From Gramella sp. Hel_I_59 (lineage in GTDB: Bacteria; Bacteroidota; Bacteroidia; Flavobacteriales; Flavobacteriaceae), in the NCBI RefSeq assembly GCF_006714895.1, contig NZ_VFME01000001.1:1054001-1118000 (forward strand): DNA of 64,000 bases, written 5' to 3'. The position numbers and the translations under genes are program-made. The notes beneath the pieces were generated by a model. That model did not search any database. It had not been told where the DNA came from and worked only from the letters and a program-made list of their open reading frames with translations. Below, piece by piece: positions 7,962 through 16,558 of the stretch (its first letter is position 1; each line of letters begins with the position of its first letter).

Positions 7962-8663
7962 TTAGACTTTTTTGAGAATCGCCAGATAATCATAATGTTC
8001 TCCTTCAAGAACGATCTCACAGGAAAAATTGTTATTGTTTGCTGCCTTCTGAAGAATTTCTTTGTCCACATATAACCATTCAAAAGGATCTGAAGTTTCT
8101 CCTTTGTAACTTAATTCATAAGTGAGTTCTCCGTAATATTCTTCGGAATCGATAAATTCATCATCGAAAAGATAAATAAGGTCTGAAGAATCCAGAATCA
8201 GCTGTCCGTCATCATTCAGTAGCTTATGACAGTGCTGAAGGAAATCATCGATATTATCAAGTTTTCCAATGATCCCGGTTCCATTCATCAACATAAGAAT
8301 GCTATCAAATCGTTCCGAAGAGATCTTATAGAAATCCTGAACAACCGCATTGTTTAGTCCGCGTTCTTTTGCGATCTCTATAGCTCCGGAAGATGTATCA
8401 ATAGCCTTAACCTCCAGCTTGCGCTCATTTTGAAGATAAAGTGCATGGCTACCAGCTCCACAACCAACATCAAGAATACTGCCTTTGCAAAGTTTTATTG
8501 CCTCCTGTTCGAGCTTTGGCATTTCTTCAAAGTCCCGAAACAGATAAGCGATGGGTATTTCATCATTTTCAAAGTCTGGTGAATGCACCGTGATGGGAGT
8601 TTCATCTTTTTCTTTGTAGTAGCCTGCAATGGCTTTGCCGAATATATCCTTATTTTTGTCCAA
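7962..8663 (-). CDS. Class I SAM-dependent methyltransferase
   Basis: 233 residues. Motif I SILDVGCGAGSHALYL and the following acidic KAIDTSSGAIEIA define a Rossmann methyltransferase, with NAVVQDFY as motif II. The substrate is unknown. The only start that keeps the conserved N-terminus is a TTG at 8663, whose first base is also the first base of the divergent YkgJ-family ATG. The two genes therefore start back to back with no intergenic DNA. Confidence 0.8.
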   Translation of the reverse strand: MDKNKDIFGKAIAGYYKEKDETPITVHSPDFENDEIPIAYLFRDFEEMPKLEQEAIKLCKGSILDVGCGAGSHALYLQNERKLEVKAIDTSSGAIEIAKERGLNNAVVQDFYKISSERFDSILMLMNGTGIIGKLDNIDDFLQHCHKLLNDDGQLILDSSDLIYLFDDEFIDSEEYYGELTYELSYKGETSDPFEWLYVDKEILQKAANNNNFSCEIVLEGEHYDYLAILKKV

Positions 8664-9163
8664 TGGATGAAGAGCTTAAAAGTTTACCTAATCGCGCCAA
8701 AGATAAGAAGAAGGAAAATAGGAAATTTTTTTCGCGACTAAAGAAGCGTCCTCCAAAGGATCTCGACAAGCTCATGGTGGAATTGCACGAGGAAGAATTC
8801 TCCAGAACCGACTGTTTGCAATGCGCTAATTGCTGTAAGACTACGGGACCTTTGTTTACACAAAAAGATATTGGAAGGATCAGTAAACATTTTCGAATGA
8901 AGCCCGGAGATTTTATAGATACTTATCTCAGGCTGGATGAGGAGAACGATTATGTGCTACAACAGGTGCCATGTCCTTTTTTAGGCGACGACAATTACTG
9001 TGGTATATATGATCAGCGCCCGAAAGCCTGCAGGGAATATCCTCATACAGACCGCAAGGATTTTCATAAAATATCTTCTCTCACTATAAAAAATACCAGC
9101 ATTTGTCCGGCGGCATACAATATCGTCGAGGAAATGAAAAAAAGATTAAATCGTAACACTTAG
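8663..9163 (+). CDS. YkgJ-family cysteine cluster protein
   Basis: 166 residues. The cluster C51-x2-C54-x2-C57-C58 (DCLQCANCCKTTGP) with later cysteines in PCPFLGDDNYC, RPKAC and SICPAAYN matches the YkgJ/CxxCxxCC family (PF03692), thought to bind zinc or an Fe-S cluster. The biochemical role is unknown. A basic N-terminal region (KDKKKENRKFF) precedes the domain. A TATTTTTG just upstream (8651-8658) could be its -7 element and would lie inside the divergent methyltransferase gene. Confidence 0.85.
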   Translation: MDEELKSLPNRAKDKKKENRKFFSRLKKRPPKDLDKLMVELHEEEFSRTDCLQCANCCKTTGPLFTQKDIGRISKHFRMKPGDFIDTYLRLDEENDYVLQQVPCPFLGDDNYCGIYDQRPKACREYPHTDRKDFHKISSLTIKNTSICPAAYNIVEEMKKRLNRNT

Positions 9164-9199
9164 GTCTAAAAAATTTATATTTTTGGGAAAACCTTAACG

Positions 9200-10042
9200 A
9201 TGAAAAGTCTTATTCTTCTCCTGCTTTTATGTGGGTCTAATCTCTTTGCAAGTAATTGGTATACAGATCTTGAAGCGGCGAAAAATGCAGCTATCGCTAG
9301 CAATAAACTGATATTGGTAGACTTCTGGGCTACCTGGTGCGGTCCATGTAAAGCAATGGATCGTGATGTATGGAGTGATCAGGAAATACAGGAAGTGATG
9401 CAAAACTATATTCCTTTAAGAGTTGATTTTGACACGCAGCGTCAATTGAACTTGGAGTATGGGGTAAAAGGGATTCCGTATGTGGTGATCATGGATGCCA
9501 ATGGCAAGGTAATTCATAACAATCTTGGCTATACCAATAAACAGGAGACCATGAGGGTTCTGGAGAAATTCAAACTAAATACGTCGTTTTTGCAGGTAGA
9601 GTCAGCTTATCATAAAAGAAAACCAAGTTACGCTACGGCTCTTAGACTTGCACAGAAATACCTGGATTATAGCTTATACCTGGAAAAGGATCTTCGACGA
9701 CCGATTCTAAATGTAACCGAAGAATATCTTAATGAAGCTCAGGATCTGCTGGACGAAAAACAGTCTAATTATAAGATGATTAGTCAGAAACTGGATCTGC
9801 TTGTGACAAACGTTGATCTCTATCAGGGTAATTATAGAAAGGTTGAACGGTTTCTAAAGAAGAAAATTGACGAAGAAGAATTGCGTAAATATAACTGGGG
9901 CTTATATACTTTTCTAAATTACTGCATGGCCATAGAAAATGGTGAAGAGGCACAAATTAGTAAGTGGACCGAAGAATTGGAAAAACTAAACAATTCAGAT
10001 CTTTATAAAACCAGGGCTAAAAATCTGCAGGAAACTAGCTGA
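9200..10042 (+). CDS. Exported thioredoxin-fold protein
   Basis: 280 residues. A signal peptide (MKSLILLLLLCGSNLFAS) is followed by a thioredoxin domain with active site WATWCGPCKAMD (C47, C50) and cis-Pro region GIPYVVIMD. The C-terminal 140 residues are helical and not recognised. It probably is a periplasmic thiol-disulfide oxidoreductase or reductant for envelope proteins. It lies 36 bases after the YkgJ-family gene in the same direction; a TATTTTTG at 9178-9185 may give it its own promoter. Confidence 0.88.
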   Translation: MKSLILLLLLCGSNLFASNWYTDLEAAKNAAIASNKLILVDFWATWCGPCKAMDRDVWSDQEIQEVMQNYIPLRVDFDTQRQLNLEYGVKGIPYVVIMDANGKVIHNNLGYTNKQETMRVLEKFKLNTSFLQVESAYHKRKPSYATALRLAQKYLDYSLYLEKDLRRPILNVTEEYLNEAQDLLDEKQSNYKMISQKLDLLVTNVDLYQGNYRKVERFLKKKIDEEELRKYNWGLYTFLNYCMAIENGEEAQISKWTEELEKLNNSDLYKTRAKNLQETS

Positions 10043-10046
10043 TCAT

Positions 10047-11288
10047 CTAAGGGTACATCAAATATTTTTTACGAGTCTTTTGAAAAGCTTCGAGACCTGG
10101 CTTCCAGGATTCCCGGATTTCTTCAGCAGAGAGACCTTTTATAATTTGATCTTTCAGTAAAGAAGTTCCAGCCAGTTTCAGGAAGAAATCGTTAAAAAAC
10201 TGTTCCTGATCTTCTGTATTGTGATAAGCTTCCAGCAACCATTCCAGGTTGATGAAATTCAATGTTTCCGCAGTGCTTAAATTGCGCCCGAAACATTCCT
10301 TATTCTCATGCTTTGGATATTTGGCACCCTCCATCGACTTTGGAGTATAAGCATAATCGAAATGCTCCTCATCCAGAAAAGGGGAGCCAAAAACCTGGAA
10401 TTGAAGATTCGTACCGCGGCCGGCATTCACATTCGTTCCTTCAAAAAAGCAAAGACTTGGGTAGAGATTGACCGATTTAGCGTTGGGGAGGTTTGGGGAT
10501 GGTTTTACAGGTAGTTTATACTTCATCGAATGCTGGTAATTCTGCATAGCAATTGTTTCCAGATCACACTGAATTCCGTTCTCGAACCATTTTTCTCCGT
10601 TGATCATTTTTGCATATTCAGCAATGGTCATTCCGTGCACTACCGGTACGGGATGCATTCCCACAAAGCTCTGATGTTGTTTTTCGAGAATTGGACCGTC
10701 AATATAATGTCCGTTAGGATTTGGTCTGTCCAGAATTAGAACCGGAATTCCTTGTTCTGCACAGGCTTCCATGACATAATGCATGGTTGAGATGTACGTA
10801 TAGAACCTGGCTCCAACATCCTGAATATCGAAGATTAGTAATTCTATGCCTTTCAGGTCTTCAGCAGTTGGTTTTTTATGGCTTCCGTAGAGAGAAATAA
10901 CCGGAAGGCCACTAATTGGGTCTTTACCGCTTTTGACGGTTTCGCCAGCATCTGCAGTTCCGCGAAAACCATGTTCGGGAGCGAAAACCTTTTTTATCTG
11001 GACATTCTTGCTTAATAAAGTGTCCACAAGATGAGTGTATCCTCCGTTCTCTCTTTTTACTACGGAAGTTTGATTTCCCACGATCCCGATAGTTCTATTT
11101 GCAATCTTCGGAAGTATAAGATCCATCCTGTTTGCGGCTGGTAAAATTTCAGAAGGAACCGAATCTGAAAGTTTTTCCGGTGAGACAACTTCAGGATTTT
11201 CCGAAGAGCTTTCACTATGAGCGTTTCCGCAGGAAAGAATTCCAAAAACAAAGAATAATAATGTACTTTTGACCAACCTCTTAATCAT
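10047..11288 (-). CDS. DUF1343 / NamZ-like exo-N-acetylmuramidase lipoprotein
   Basis: 413 residues from the ATG at 11288; the frame is open for 66 more codons but would run through the divergent permease gene. A lipoprotein signal ends at GILSC (Cys20). Family motifs are APEHGFRG, LIFDIQDVGARFYTY and LILDRPNPNG. NamZ of Bacillus, the characterised DUF1343 member, removes N-acetylmuramic acid from the non-reducing end of peptidoglycan fragments, so wall recycling or turnover in the periplasm is the likely role. Its start is 6 bases from the start of the divergent permease gene. Confidence 0.85.
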   Translation of the reverse strand: MIKRLVKSTLLFFVFGILSCGNAHSESSSENPEVVSPEKLSDSVPSEILPAANRMDLILPKIANRTIGIVGNQTSVVKRENGGYTHLVDTLLSKNVQIKKVFAPEHGFRGTADAGETVKSGKDPISGLPVISLYGSHKKPTAEDLKGIELLIFDIQDVGARFYTYISTMHYVMEACAEQGIPVLILDRPNPNGHYIDGPILEKQHQSFVGMHPVPVVHGMTIAEYAKMINGEKWFENGIQCDLETIAMQNYQHSMKYKLPVKPSPNLPNAKSVNLYPSLCFFEGTNVNAGRGTNLQFQVFGSPFLDEEHFDYAYTPKSMEGAKYPKHENKECFGRNLSTAETLNFINLEWLLEAYHNTEDQEQFFNDFFLKLAGTSLLKDQIIKGLSAEEIRESWKPGLEAFQKTRKKYLMYP

Positions 11289-11294
11289 AGCAAT

Positions 11295-12527
11295 TTGAAT
11301 TTCGAGTACTTTATAGTAAAGCGCCTTATTAGCGCGAAAAAATATAAAAATAGCATATCTGCTCCTATAATAAAAATAGCGATTACTGCAATTGCTATAG
11401 GGGTTGTGATGATGCTCGTGTCTTTCGCGACCGGTCTTGGATTGCAGGAAAAAATTAGGGATAAGATCGCTGCTTTTAACGGTCATATTAGTATCTCCAG
11501 CTATGATAACAATAGCTCTAAAGTTTCATTAACACCAGTTTCAACAGATCAGGATTTTTATCCCGAATTCACTAGCGTAGACGGCATCGCTCATGTGCAG
11601 GCAGTTGCAAGTACTTTTGGCGTTATTCGAACAGAGGAAGATTTTGAAGGGATCGTGGCCAAAGGTGTAGGCGCCGATTACAAATGGGATTATTTCGAGG
11701 AATTCCTTACGCAGGGTAGATTGCCCAACTATTCTGAAAACCTTAATAACGAAATTCTAATCTCTGAATATCTCGCCAATAGGCTTAAGCTGAAGAATGG
11801 CGACCGGGTGGCTACGTATTTTATGCGTGATGATAGTGATCTGCCGCTACAGCGTAGTTTTGAAATTGTAGGTGTTTACGAATCAGGTTTTCAGGAATTT
11901 GATGAGCTTTATATGCTTACAGATATTAGGCACATCCAAAGAATAAACCGTTGGGAAGAGGATGAGATCGGTAATTTTGAAGTTTTCGTAGAAGATTTTG
12001 ATGAACTTGATGCCAAGGGCAACGAAGTTTATGAGAATACAGGATCTTTCCTGGATACCCAAACTATAAGTCAGAAATACTACTCCATTTTCGAATGGTT
12101 GTCCCTTTTCGATTTTAATATGGCGCTGATTCTGGGCATAATGATCCTAGTTTCAGGGATCAACATGATCACCGCATTATTGGTTTTAATCCTGGAAAGA
12201 ACCCAAATGATCGGGATGCTGAAAGGACTTGGAGCAGCCGACTGGAGTATTCGAAAGATCTTTCTTTATAACGCTGCTTATCTAATAGTGCTGGGACTTT
12301 TCTGGGGAAATTTAATTGGAATTGGCCTGCTGGCGCTTCAGAAATATTTTAAATTGATTCCTTTGGATCCAAGAACTTATTATGTAACCGAAGTTCCAAT
12401 CTATCTAAGCTGGGATTATATTCTACTCGTAAATACCGGTACTTTGATTCTCTGCATGCTTATGCTGCTAATTCCATCGGTAATTATCTCCAAAATCTCT
12501 CCGGTTAAGGCGATCAAATTCGATTAA
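11295..12527 (+). CDS. LolC/LolE-like ABC transporter permease
   Basis: 410 residues starting at TTG 11295, which gives the conserved N-terminus NFEYFIVKRLI. Topology is one N-terminal helix (about 26-48), a large periplasmic MacB-type domain, and three C-terminal helices of the FtsX domain (LVSGINMITALLVLILERTQ, LKGLGAADWSIRKIF). In proteobacteria LolCDE extracts lipoproteins from the inner membrane, and lipoprotein sorting is the best guess here. No ATPase gene is adjacent. It starts 6 bases from the divergent NamZ-like gene. Confidence 0.82.
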   Translation: MNFEYFIVKRLISAKKYKNSISAPIIKIAITAIAIGVVMMLVSFATGLGLQEKIRDKIAAFNGHISISSYDNNSSKVSLTPVSTDQDFYPEFTSVDGIAHVQAVASTFGVIRTEEDFEGIVAKGVGADYKWDYFEEFLTQGRLPNYSENLNNEILISEYLANRLKLKNGDRVATYFMRDDSDLPLQRSFEIVGVYESGFQEFDELYMLTDIRHIQRINRWEEDEIGNFEVFVEDFDELDAKGNEVYENTGSFLDTQTISQKYYSIFEWLSLFDFNMALILGIMILVSGINMITALLVLILERTQMIGMLKGLGAADWSIRKIFLYNAAYLIVLGLFWGNLIGIGLLALQKYFKLIPLDPRTYYVTEVPIYLSWDYILLVNTGTLILCMLMLLIPSVIISKISPVKAIKFD

Positions 12528-12560
12528 TAATTGCAGCTCTCATAGTTGACGTTGTAAAGC

Positions 12561-12592
12561 TTGGTTTAAGGCCAAAGGTTTTTTTACATTTG
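12561..12592 (+). promoter_or_regulatory. Promoter of the cysteine synthase gene
   Basis: TTG at 12561-12563, 21 bases, then TACATTTG at 12585-12592. The ATG at 12617 follows 24 bases later. This placement also shows that the in-frame TTG at 12590 is promoter, not start codon. Confidence 0.7.
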
Positions 12593-12616
12593 CAGACGTT
12601 AAAGAAAAATGAAAGC

Positions 12617-13597
12617 ATGGATTACGCTGAGAATATATTAGGAACCATTGGGAATACTCCTATGGTTAAGATGAACAAGATCGTTGAGGATATCGATGCG
12701 CTTGTACTCGCAAAGTATGAAACCTTTAATCCCGGGAATTCGGTAAAGGATAGAATGGCTGTGAGAATGGTAGAAGACGCCGAAGCCAAAGGTTTATTAA
12801 AACCAGGAGGAACCATCATTGAAGGAACTTCAGGAAATACCGGAATGGGACTGGCACTTGCAGCGATCGTTAAAGGATATAAAATGATCTGCGTGATGAG
12901 TGACAAGCAGAGTAAGGAAAAAATGGATATTCTTCGTGCAGTTGGAAGTGAAGTGGTTGTTTGTCCTACAGATGTGGAACCAGATGATCCACAATCTTAT
13001 TATTCTACTTCCCGTAGACTTGCAGAAGAAACTCCGAATAGCTGGTATGTAAATCAATATGATAACCTCGCTAACCGAGAAGCTCATTACGAATCTACTG
13101 GACCTGAGATCTGGAAACAAACAGACGGGAAAGTTACCCATTTTGTTGTTGGAGTAGGGACTGGTGGAACTATTTCTGGAGTGGGAAAGTATTTGAAAGA
13201 AAAAAATCCCGATATTAAGGTTTGGGGAATAGATACCTACGGTTCAGTATTCAAGAAATATCACGAAACTGGTGAATTCGATGAAAAGGAGATCTATCCT
13301 TACGTGACCGAAGGAATTGGAGAGGATATTTTACCTAAGAACGTTGATTTTGATGTGATCGACGGTTTTACGAAGGTAACAGATAAAGATGCAGCCGTTT
13401 ATACCCAGAAATTATCCAAGGAAGAAGGATTTTTCTTAGGTAATAGTGCAGGTGCAGCGGTAAAAGGGCTGTTGCAACTAAAAGAACATTTTACTAAGGA
13501 TGATGTCGTGGTAGTGCTTTTCCATGACCACGGAAGCCGGTATGTAGGTAAAATGTATAATGATGACTGGATGAGAAAAATGGGTTACATCGACTAA
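12617..13597 (+). CDS. cysK: Cysteine synthase (PLP-dependent, CysK/CBS family)
   Basis: 326 residues. The fold-type II PLP enzyme joins sulfide to O-acetylserine to give cysteine, or acts as a cystathionine beta-synthase. The PLP lysine is K44 in NPGNSVKDRM; the substrate loop is EGTSGNTGMG, the phosphate-binding loop VGTGGTISGVGKYL, and the C-terminal PLP contact GNSAGAA. No CBS regulatory domain follows. The start is the ATG at 12617, since the longer frame begins in the promoter. The two activities cannot be separated by eye. Confidence 0.9.
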   Translation: MDYAENILGTIGNTPMVKMNKIVEDIDALVLAKYETFNPGNSVKDRMAVRMVEDAEAKGLLKPGGTIIEGTSGNTGMGLALAAIVKGYKMICVMSDKQSKEKMDILRAVGSEVVVCPTDVEPDDPQSYYSTSRRLAEETPNSWYVNQYDNLANREAHYESTGPEIWKQTDGKVTHFVVGVGTGGTISGVGKYLKEKNPDIKVWGIDTYGSVFKKYHETGEFDEKEIYPYVTEGIGEDILPKNVDFDVIDGFTKVTDKDAAVYTQKLSKEEGFFLGNSAGAAVKGLLQLKEHFTKDDVVVVLFHDHGSRYVGKMYNDDWMRKMGYID

Positions 13598-13635
13598 CAC
13601 CAGTTATAGAATGTAGGAACTAATTGATTTTTTAT

Positions 13636-15741
13636 ATGACTAAGAATGCATGGTTTTTAACCAGTTTATTCTTTATGCTGACGCTCTCGATACATGCGCA
13701 GGATGATGAAAGGAAAGAATCAGATCTTAAAGTAACTTTAGATCTAAACAATCCTACCAGGGAGATCAATGATGGGGTCACCATGGTTAATGTTGAAGGA
13801 GGGAAAGCTCCTTACACTTATAAATGGACAAAGCAAAGCACTTCCCTTCAATCTAATAAATCCACAGGTATAACTGAAGGTCAGGAAGAATCGGTAACTG
13901 TGACCGATGCCAACGGAGTAAGTGTTACTAAAAAATTTAAAATACCTGCTGAAGCGATTACTGAAGTTGTAAACAGTAAGGTGCAGCCGGCAGTAGATTT
14001 TTTAGGCGGAATATTATTCTGGGATCCTTTTGCTGCAGTTGGGATCTACGACCCGGTAGTTTATACGAACGATAGAGAGATACCAATCCCGAACTGGGAT
14101 GCTACTACAAGTAAAACCTTCAGTTTAAAGCAATGGCTGGTTGAGGATGGTGGTCAGGTAGAAGCAGGTGATAAAATTGCTATTATAGAAAGTGAATCTG
14201 GAGAGGAGAAAGAGATCTTTTCAGAAGTTGACGGTACCATGAACTACCTGGTTCTGGAAGGCAACGAAATTTTCGACCCTAATGACCAGGATGATGTTAT
14301 TGAGCAAAATGCTCATATGATCGCCAAAATTGAATTCGACGAGCCTCAGCCTTTGCATCATCCCAATGGTAATGTGATCACTAACTCTATTCCTTTTATC
14401 GTGATCTGGCTTATTCTGGGAAGTATCTTCTTTACTATAAGACTTGGTTTCGTAAATATTCGTGGTTTTTCTCATTCTATTCAATTGGCCAAAGGGAAAT
14501 ACGACGATCCCGATGCTCCGGGTAGAATTACACATTTCCAGGCAATGGCTACTGCAGTTTCTGCAACCGTTGGTCTTGGGAATATAGCCGGTGTTGCGGT
14601 TGCAATTTCACTTGGTGGGGCCGGAGCAACTTTCTGGATGTTCTGTGCCGGATTCTTCGCGATGTCACTAAAGTTTACTGAGTGTACATTAGGGGTGAAA
14701 TATAGAGAGATCAACGAAGACGGTAGAATCTTTGGTGGACCTATGAATTATCTACGTTACGGCCTGGAGAAAAGAAATATGAAAGGTCTTGGGAAATTCC
14801 TTGCCAGCCTATTTGCAATATTAGGAGTTGGAGCTTCTTTTGGAGGTGGTAATATGATACAGTCCAACCAGGCATTTAAAATAGTTTCTGAACAATTACC
14901 TTTTCTGGAAGGTCAGGGATTCTTGTTTGGAGTTGGATTCGCCATCCTGGTTGGAGCGGTGATCCTTGGAGGAATTAATAGTATTGCCCGGGTAACTGGA
15001 AAAGTAGTACCTGTAATGGCGATTATCTATATCCTTGGTTGCGCAGTTGTGATCGGGGTGAATATTGAAAATATTGGCGCTGCATTTTCAGCGATTTATA
15101 ACGGAGCCTTTTCGGCAGATGCTCTAAAAGGTGGTTTTATCGGAGTTCTAATTGTTGGTCTGCAAAGAGCAGCATTTTCCAGTGAAGCCGGTGTTGGTTC
15201 AGCAGCTATCGCGCATAGTGCTACCAAAACCAATAATCCTATTGCAGATGGGTTTACTTCTTTAGTAGAACCTTTTATCGATACTATGGTCGTGTGTACT
15301 ATGACGGCATTGGTTCTTATTTTTACCGGAATGCATGAAGTAGGCGGTGGAATGAAAGGGGTTGAACTGACTTCAGATGCTTTTGGAAGCGTGATTTCCT
15401 GGTTCCCGGCAGTACTGGCACTTGCGGTTTTCTTATTTGCTTTTTCCACGATGGTTTCCTGGTCATATTACGGGATGCGTTCCTGGACCTATCTATTCGG
15501 GCAAAGCAAGAAATCTGAAATTATCTATAAAGTCCTGTTCCTGATATTCGTTGTCGTAGGAGCATCAGTAAGTCTTGGAGCAGTCTTAAGCTTCTCTGAT
15601 ATGATGATTCTCGCGATGTCATTTCCGAATATCATTGGATTATATATTATGTCTGCGGAAGTCAGAGCAGATATGGAAAATTACTGGGAGCGACTCAAAA
15701 ACGGAGAGTTGTTTATCAATCCTAAATTCAGAGATGCCTGA
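13636..15741 (+). CDS. AGCS sodium:amino-acid symporter with SprB-like and lipoyl-like N-terminal domains
   Basis: 701 residues from ATG 13636. A signal peptide (1-22, ending SIHAQ) is followed by a SprB-type repeat (about 35-95: GGKAPYTYKW and VTVTDANG). Next come an amphipathic stretch with ILFWDPFAAVGIYDP (124-140) and a lipoyl/biotinyl-like hairpin domain (about 148-235: WLVEDGGQVEAGDKIAIIES and EVDGTMNYLVLEGNEI). The AGCS transporter core begins at TM1 (252-270) and has [17 protein letters not shown]. The Lys that carries lipoate or biotin is replaced by Ser188. The core should import alanine- or glycine-type amino acids with Na+; the added domains would be periplasmic. A close paralogue lies at 19968. 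Confidence 0.9.
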   Translation: MTKNAWFLTSLFFMLTLSIHAQDDERKESDLKVTLDLNNPTREINDGVTMVNVEGGKAPYTYKWTKQSTSLQSNKSTGITEGQEESVTVTDANGVSVTKKFKIPAEAITEVVNSKVQPAVDFLGGILFWDPFAAVGIYDPVVYTNDREIPIPNWDATTSKTFSLKQWLVEDGGQVEAGDKIAIIESESGEEKEIFSEVDGTMNYLVLEGNEIFDPNDQDDVIEQNAHMIAKIEFDEPQPLHHPNGNVITNSIPFIVIWLILGSIFFTIRLGFVNIRGFSHSIQLAKGKYDDPDAPGRITHFQAMATAVSATVGLGNIAGVAVAISLGGAGATFWMFCAGFFAMSLKFTECTLGVKYREINEDGRIFGGPMNYLRYGLEKRNMKGLGKFLASLFAILGVGASFGGGNMIQSNQAFKIVSEQLPFLEGQGFLFGVGFAILVGAVILGGINSIARVTGKVVPVMAIIYILGCAVVIGVNIENIGAAFSAIYNGAFSADALKGGFIGVLIVGLQRAAFSSEAGVGSAAIAHSATKTNNPIADGFTSLVEPFIDTMVVCTMTALVLIFTGMHEVGGGMKGVELTSDAFGSVISWFPAVLALAVFLFAFSTMVSWSYYGMRSWTYLFGQSKKSEIIYKVLFLIFVVVGASVSLGAVLSFSDMMILAMSFPNIIGLYIMSAEVRADMENYWERLKNGELFINPKFRDA

Positions 15742-15766
15742 TAAGGCTTTTATTGAAAGATTTATA

Positions 15767-15796
15767 AAAACTCTTCCTTCTACGGAAGAGTTTTTT
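15767..15796 (+). terminator. Terminator of the first long AGCS gene
   Basis: AAAACTCTTCC - six-base loop - GGAAGAGTTTTTT, an 11-base stem followed by T run, 25 bases after the stop. It overlaps the last codons of the convergent gene ending at 15780. Confidence 0.85.
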
Positions 15797-16151
15797 GTTT
15801 CATATTACCAGATGCTTGTAAAAAGAGAAATAGAATAGCTCCTGAAAAATAGAGCAGAACATCAACAGGATCTGCAGTATATCTATCTACGAACTGCGGA
15901 AGTATTAATTCGAAATAAATAGCATAGAAAAAAGTAAGTGCGAGCGCTTGAGCAATACTTATTTTGACCGCTCTATCCTTAGTGAGGTAATGCACCGTTT
16001 TTAGACAAATAGTCAGAATGATAGGCATGCATAAAAAATCGTTGAGGTAGGATGTGGTCCATTCTGGAAAGTTCGCTCCAGTAAATTTTAGAGCTTCAAA
16101 TAGTATAAAGATCAGGACGAATAGTATAAAGCTGATGTTCAGTAATCTCAT
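15780..16151 (-). CDS. Small integral membrane protein, unknown function
   Basis: 123 residues with about four hydrophobic helices (4-25, 36-52, 68-86, 97-115). I do not recognise a characterised family; similar flavobacterial proteins are sometimes named magnesium-citrate transporter-like, without support visible here. Its ATG overlaps the stop of the upstream small gene by 4 bases, so the two are translationally coupled. Its 3' end lies in the terminator hairpin of the convergent AGCS gene. Confidence 0.7.
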   Translation of the reverse strand: MRLLNISFILFVLIFILFEALKFTGANFPEWTTSYLNDFLCMPIILTICLKTVHYLTKDRAVKISIAQALALTFFYAIYFELILPQFVDRYTADPVDVLLYFSGAILFLFLQASGNMKQKTLP

Positions 16152-16378
16152 AGAAGCGCAACAGATACTACAAAGGCGATTACAATGCCTATTCCAAGTA
16201 CAATAAGCCAGACTGTGTACCCGGTTTTGGCAAGGAAGCGTACAATAGGATTCTTATGTTCTTCTGCAGGTTCCGGTGCTGACTTTCGTTTATATTCTCC
16301 GGGTCTACGACTGGATTTTAGTTTAGTTTTCTTCGGATTTTTCTCCATGTTGTACTGCGCTTTCTCGATTAGTTCCAT
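16148..16378 (-). CDS. Small single-pass membrane protein, unknown function
   Basis: 76 residues. A strongly basic, Pro/Lys-rich N-terminal half (KNPKKTKLKSSRRPGEYKRK) precedes one C-terminal helix (about 54-75, YTVWLIVLGIGIVIAFVVSV). A shorter start at Met11 (MEKNPKK) is possible. No family recognised. It is coupled to the next membrane protein through a 4-base overlap, which supports that both are real genes. Confidence 0.65.
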   Translation of the reverse strand: MELIEKAQYNMEKNPKKTKLKSSRRPGEYKRKSAPEPAEEHKNPIVRFLAKTGYTVWLIVLGIGIVIAFVVSVALL

Positions 16379-16558
16379 TGCAGGAACTCAACTGCTGAAA
16401 TTCTATTGATCTTTAAATTGAATTCTAAGATAAAAAATCTGGACATCCATCCATTCCAATTAATGAAGCTTTATGAAAATCCTGAGTCTTCAGAATTATG
16501 CTGAATTCTATTTTAGAATAAATTTATATAAAGTATTTTCATTGCTGAAATTGAACTT

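Noticed and set aside
13636-14340. Lipoyl-like domain as a biotin carboxyl carrier or sodium-pump decarboxylase subunit
   Set aside because: The modified Lys is missing in both paralogues, and the domain sits after a signal peptide where cytoplasmic ligases cannot act.
15096-15449. 117-codon minus-strand frame within the first long AGCS gene
   Set aside because: Antisense to conserved transmembrane helices; no promoter or recognisable protein.
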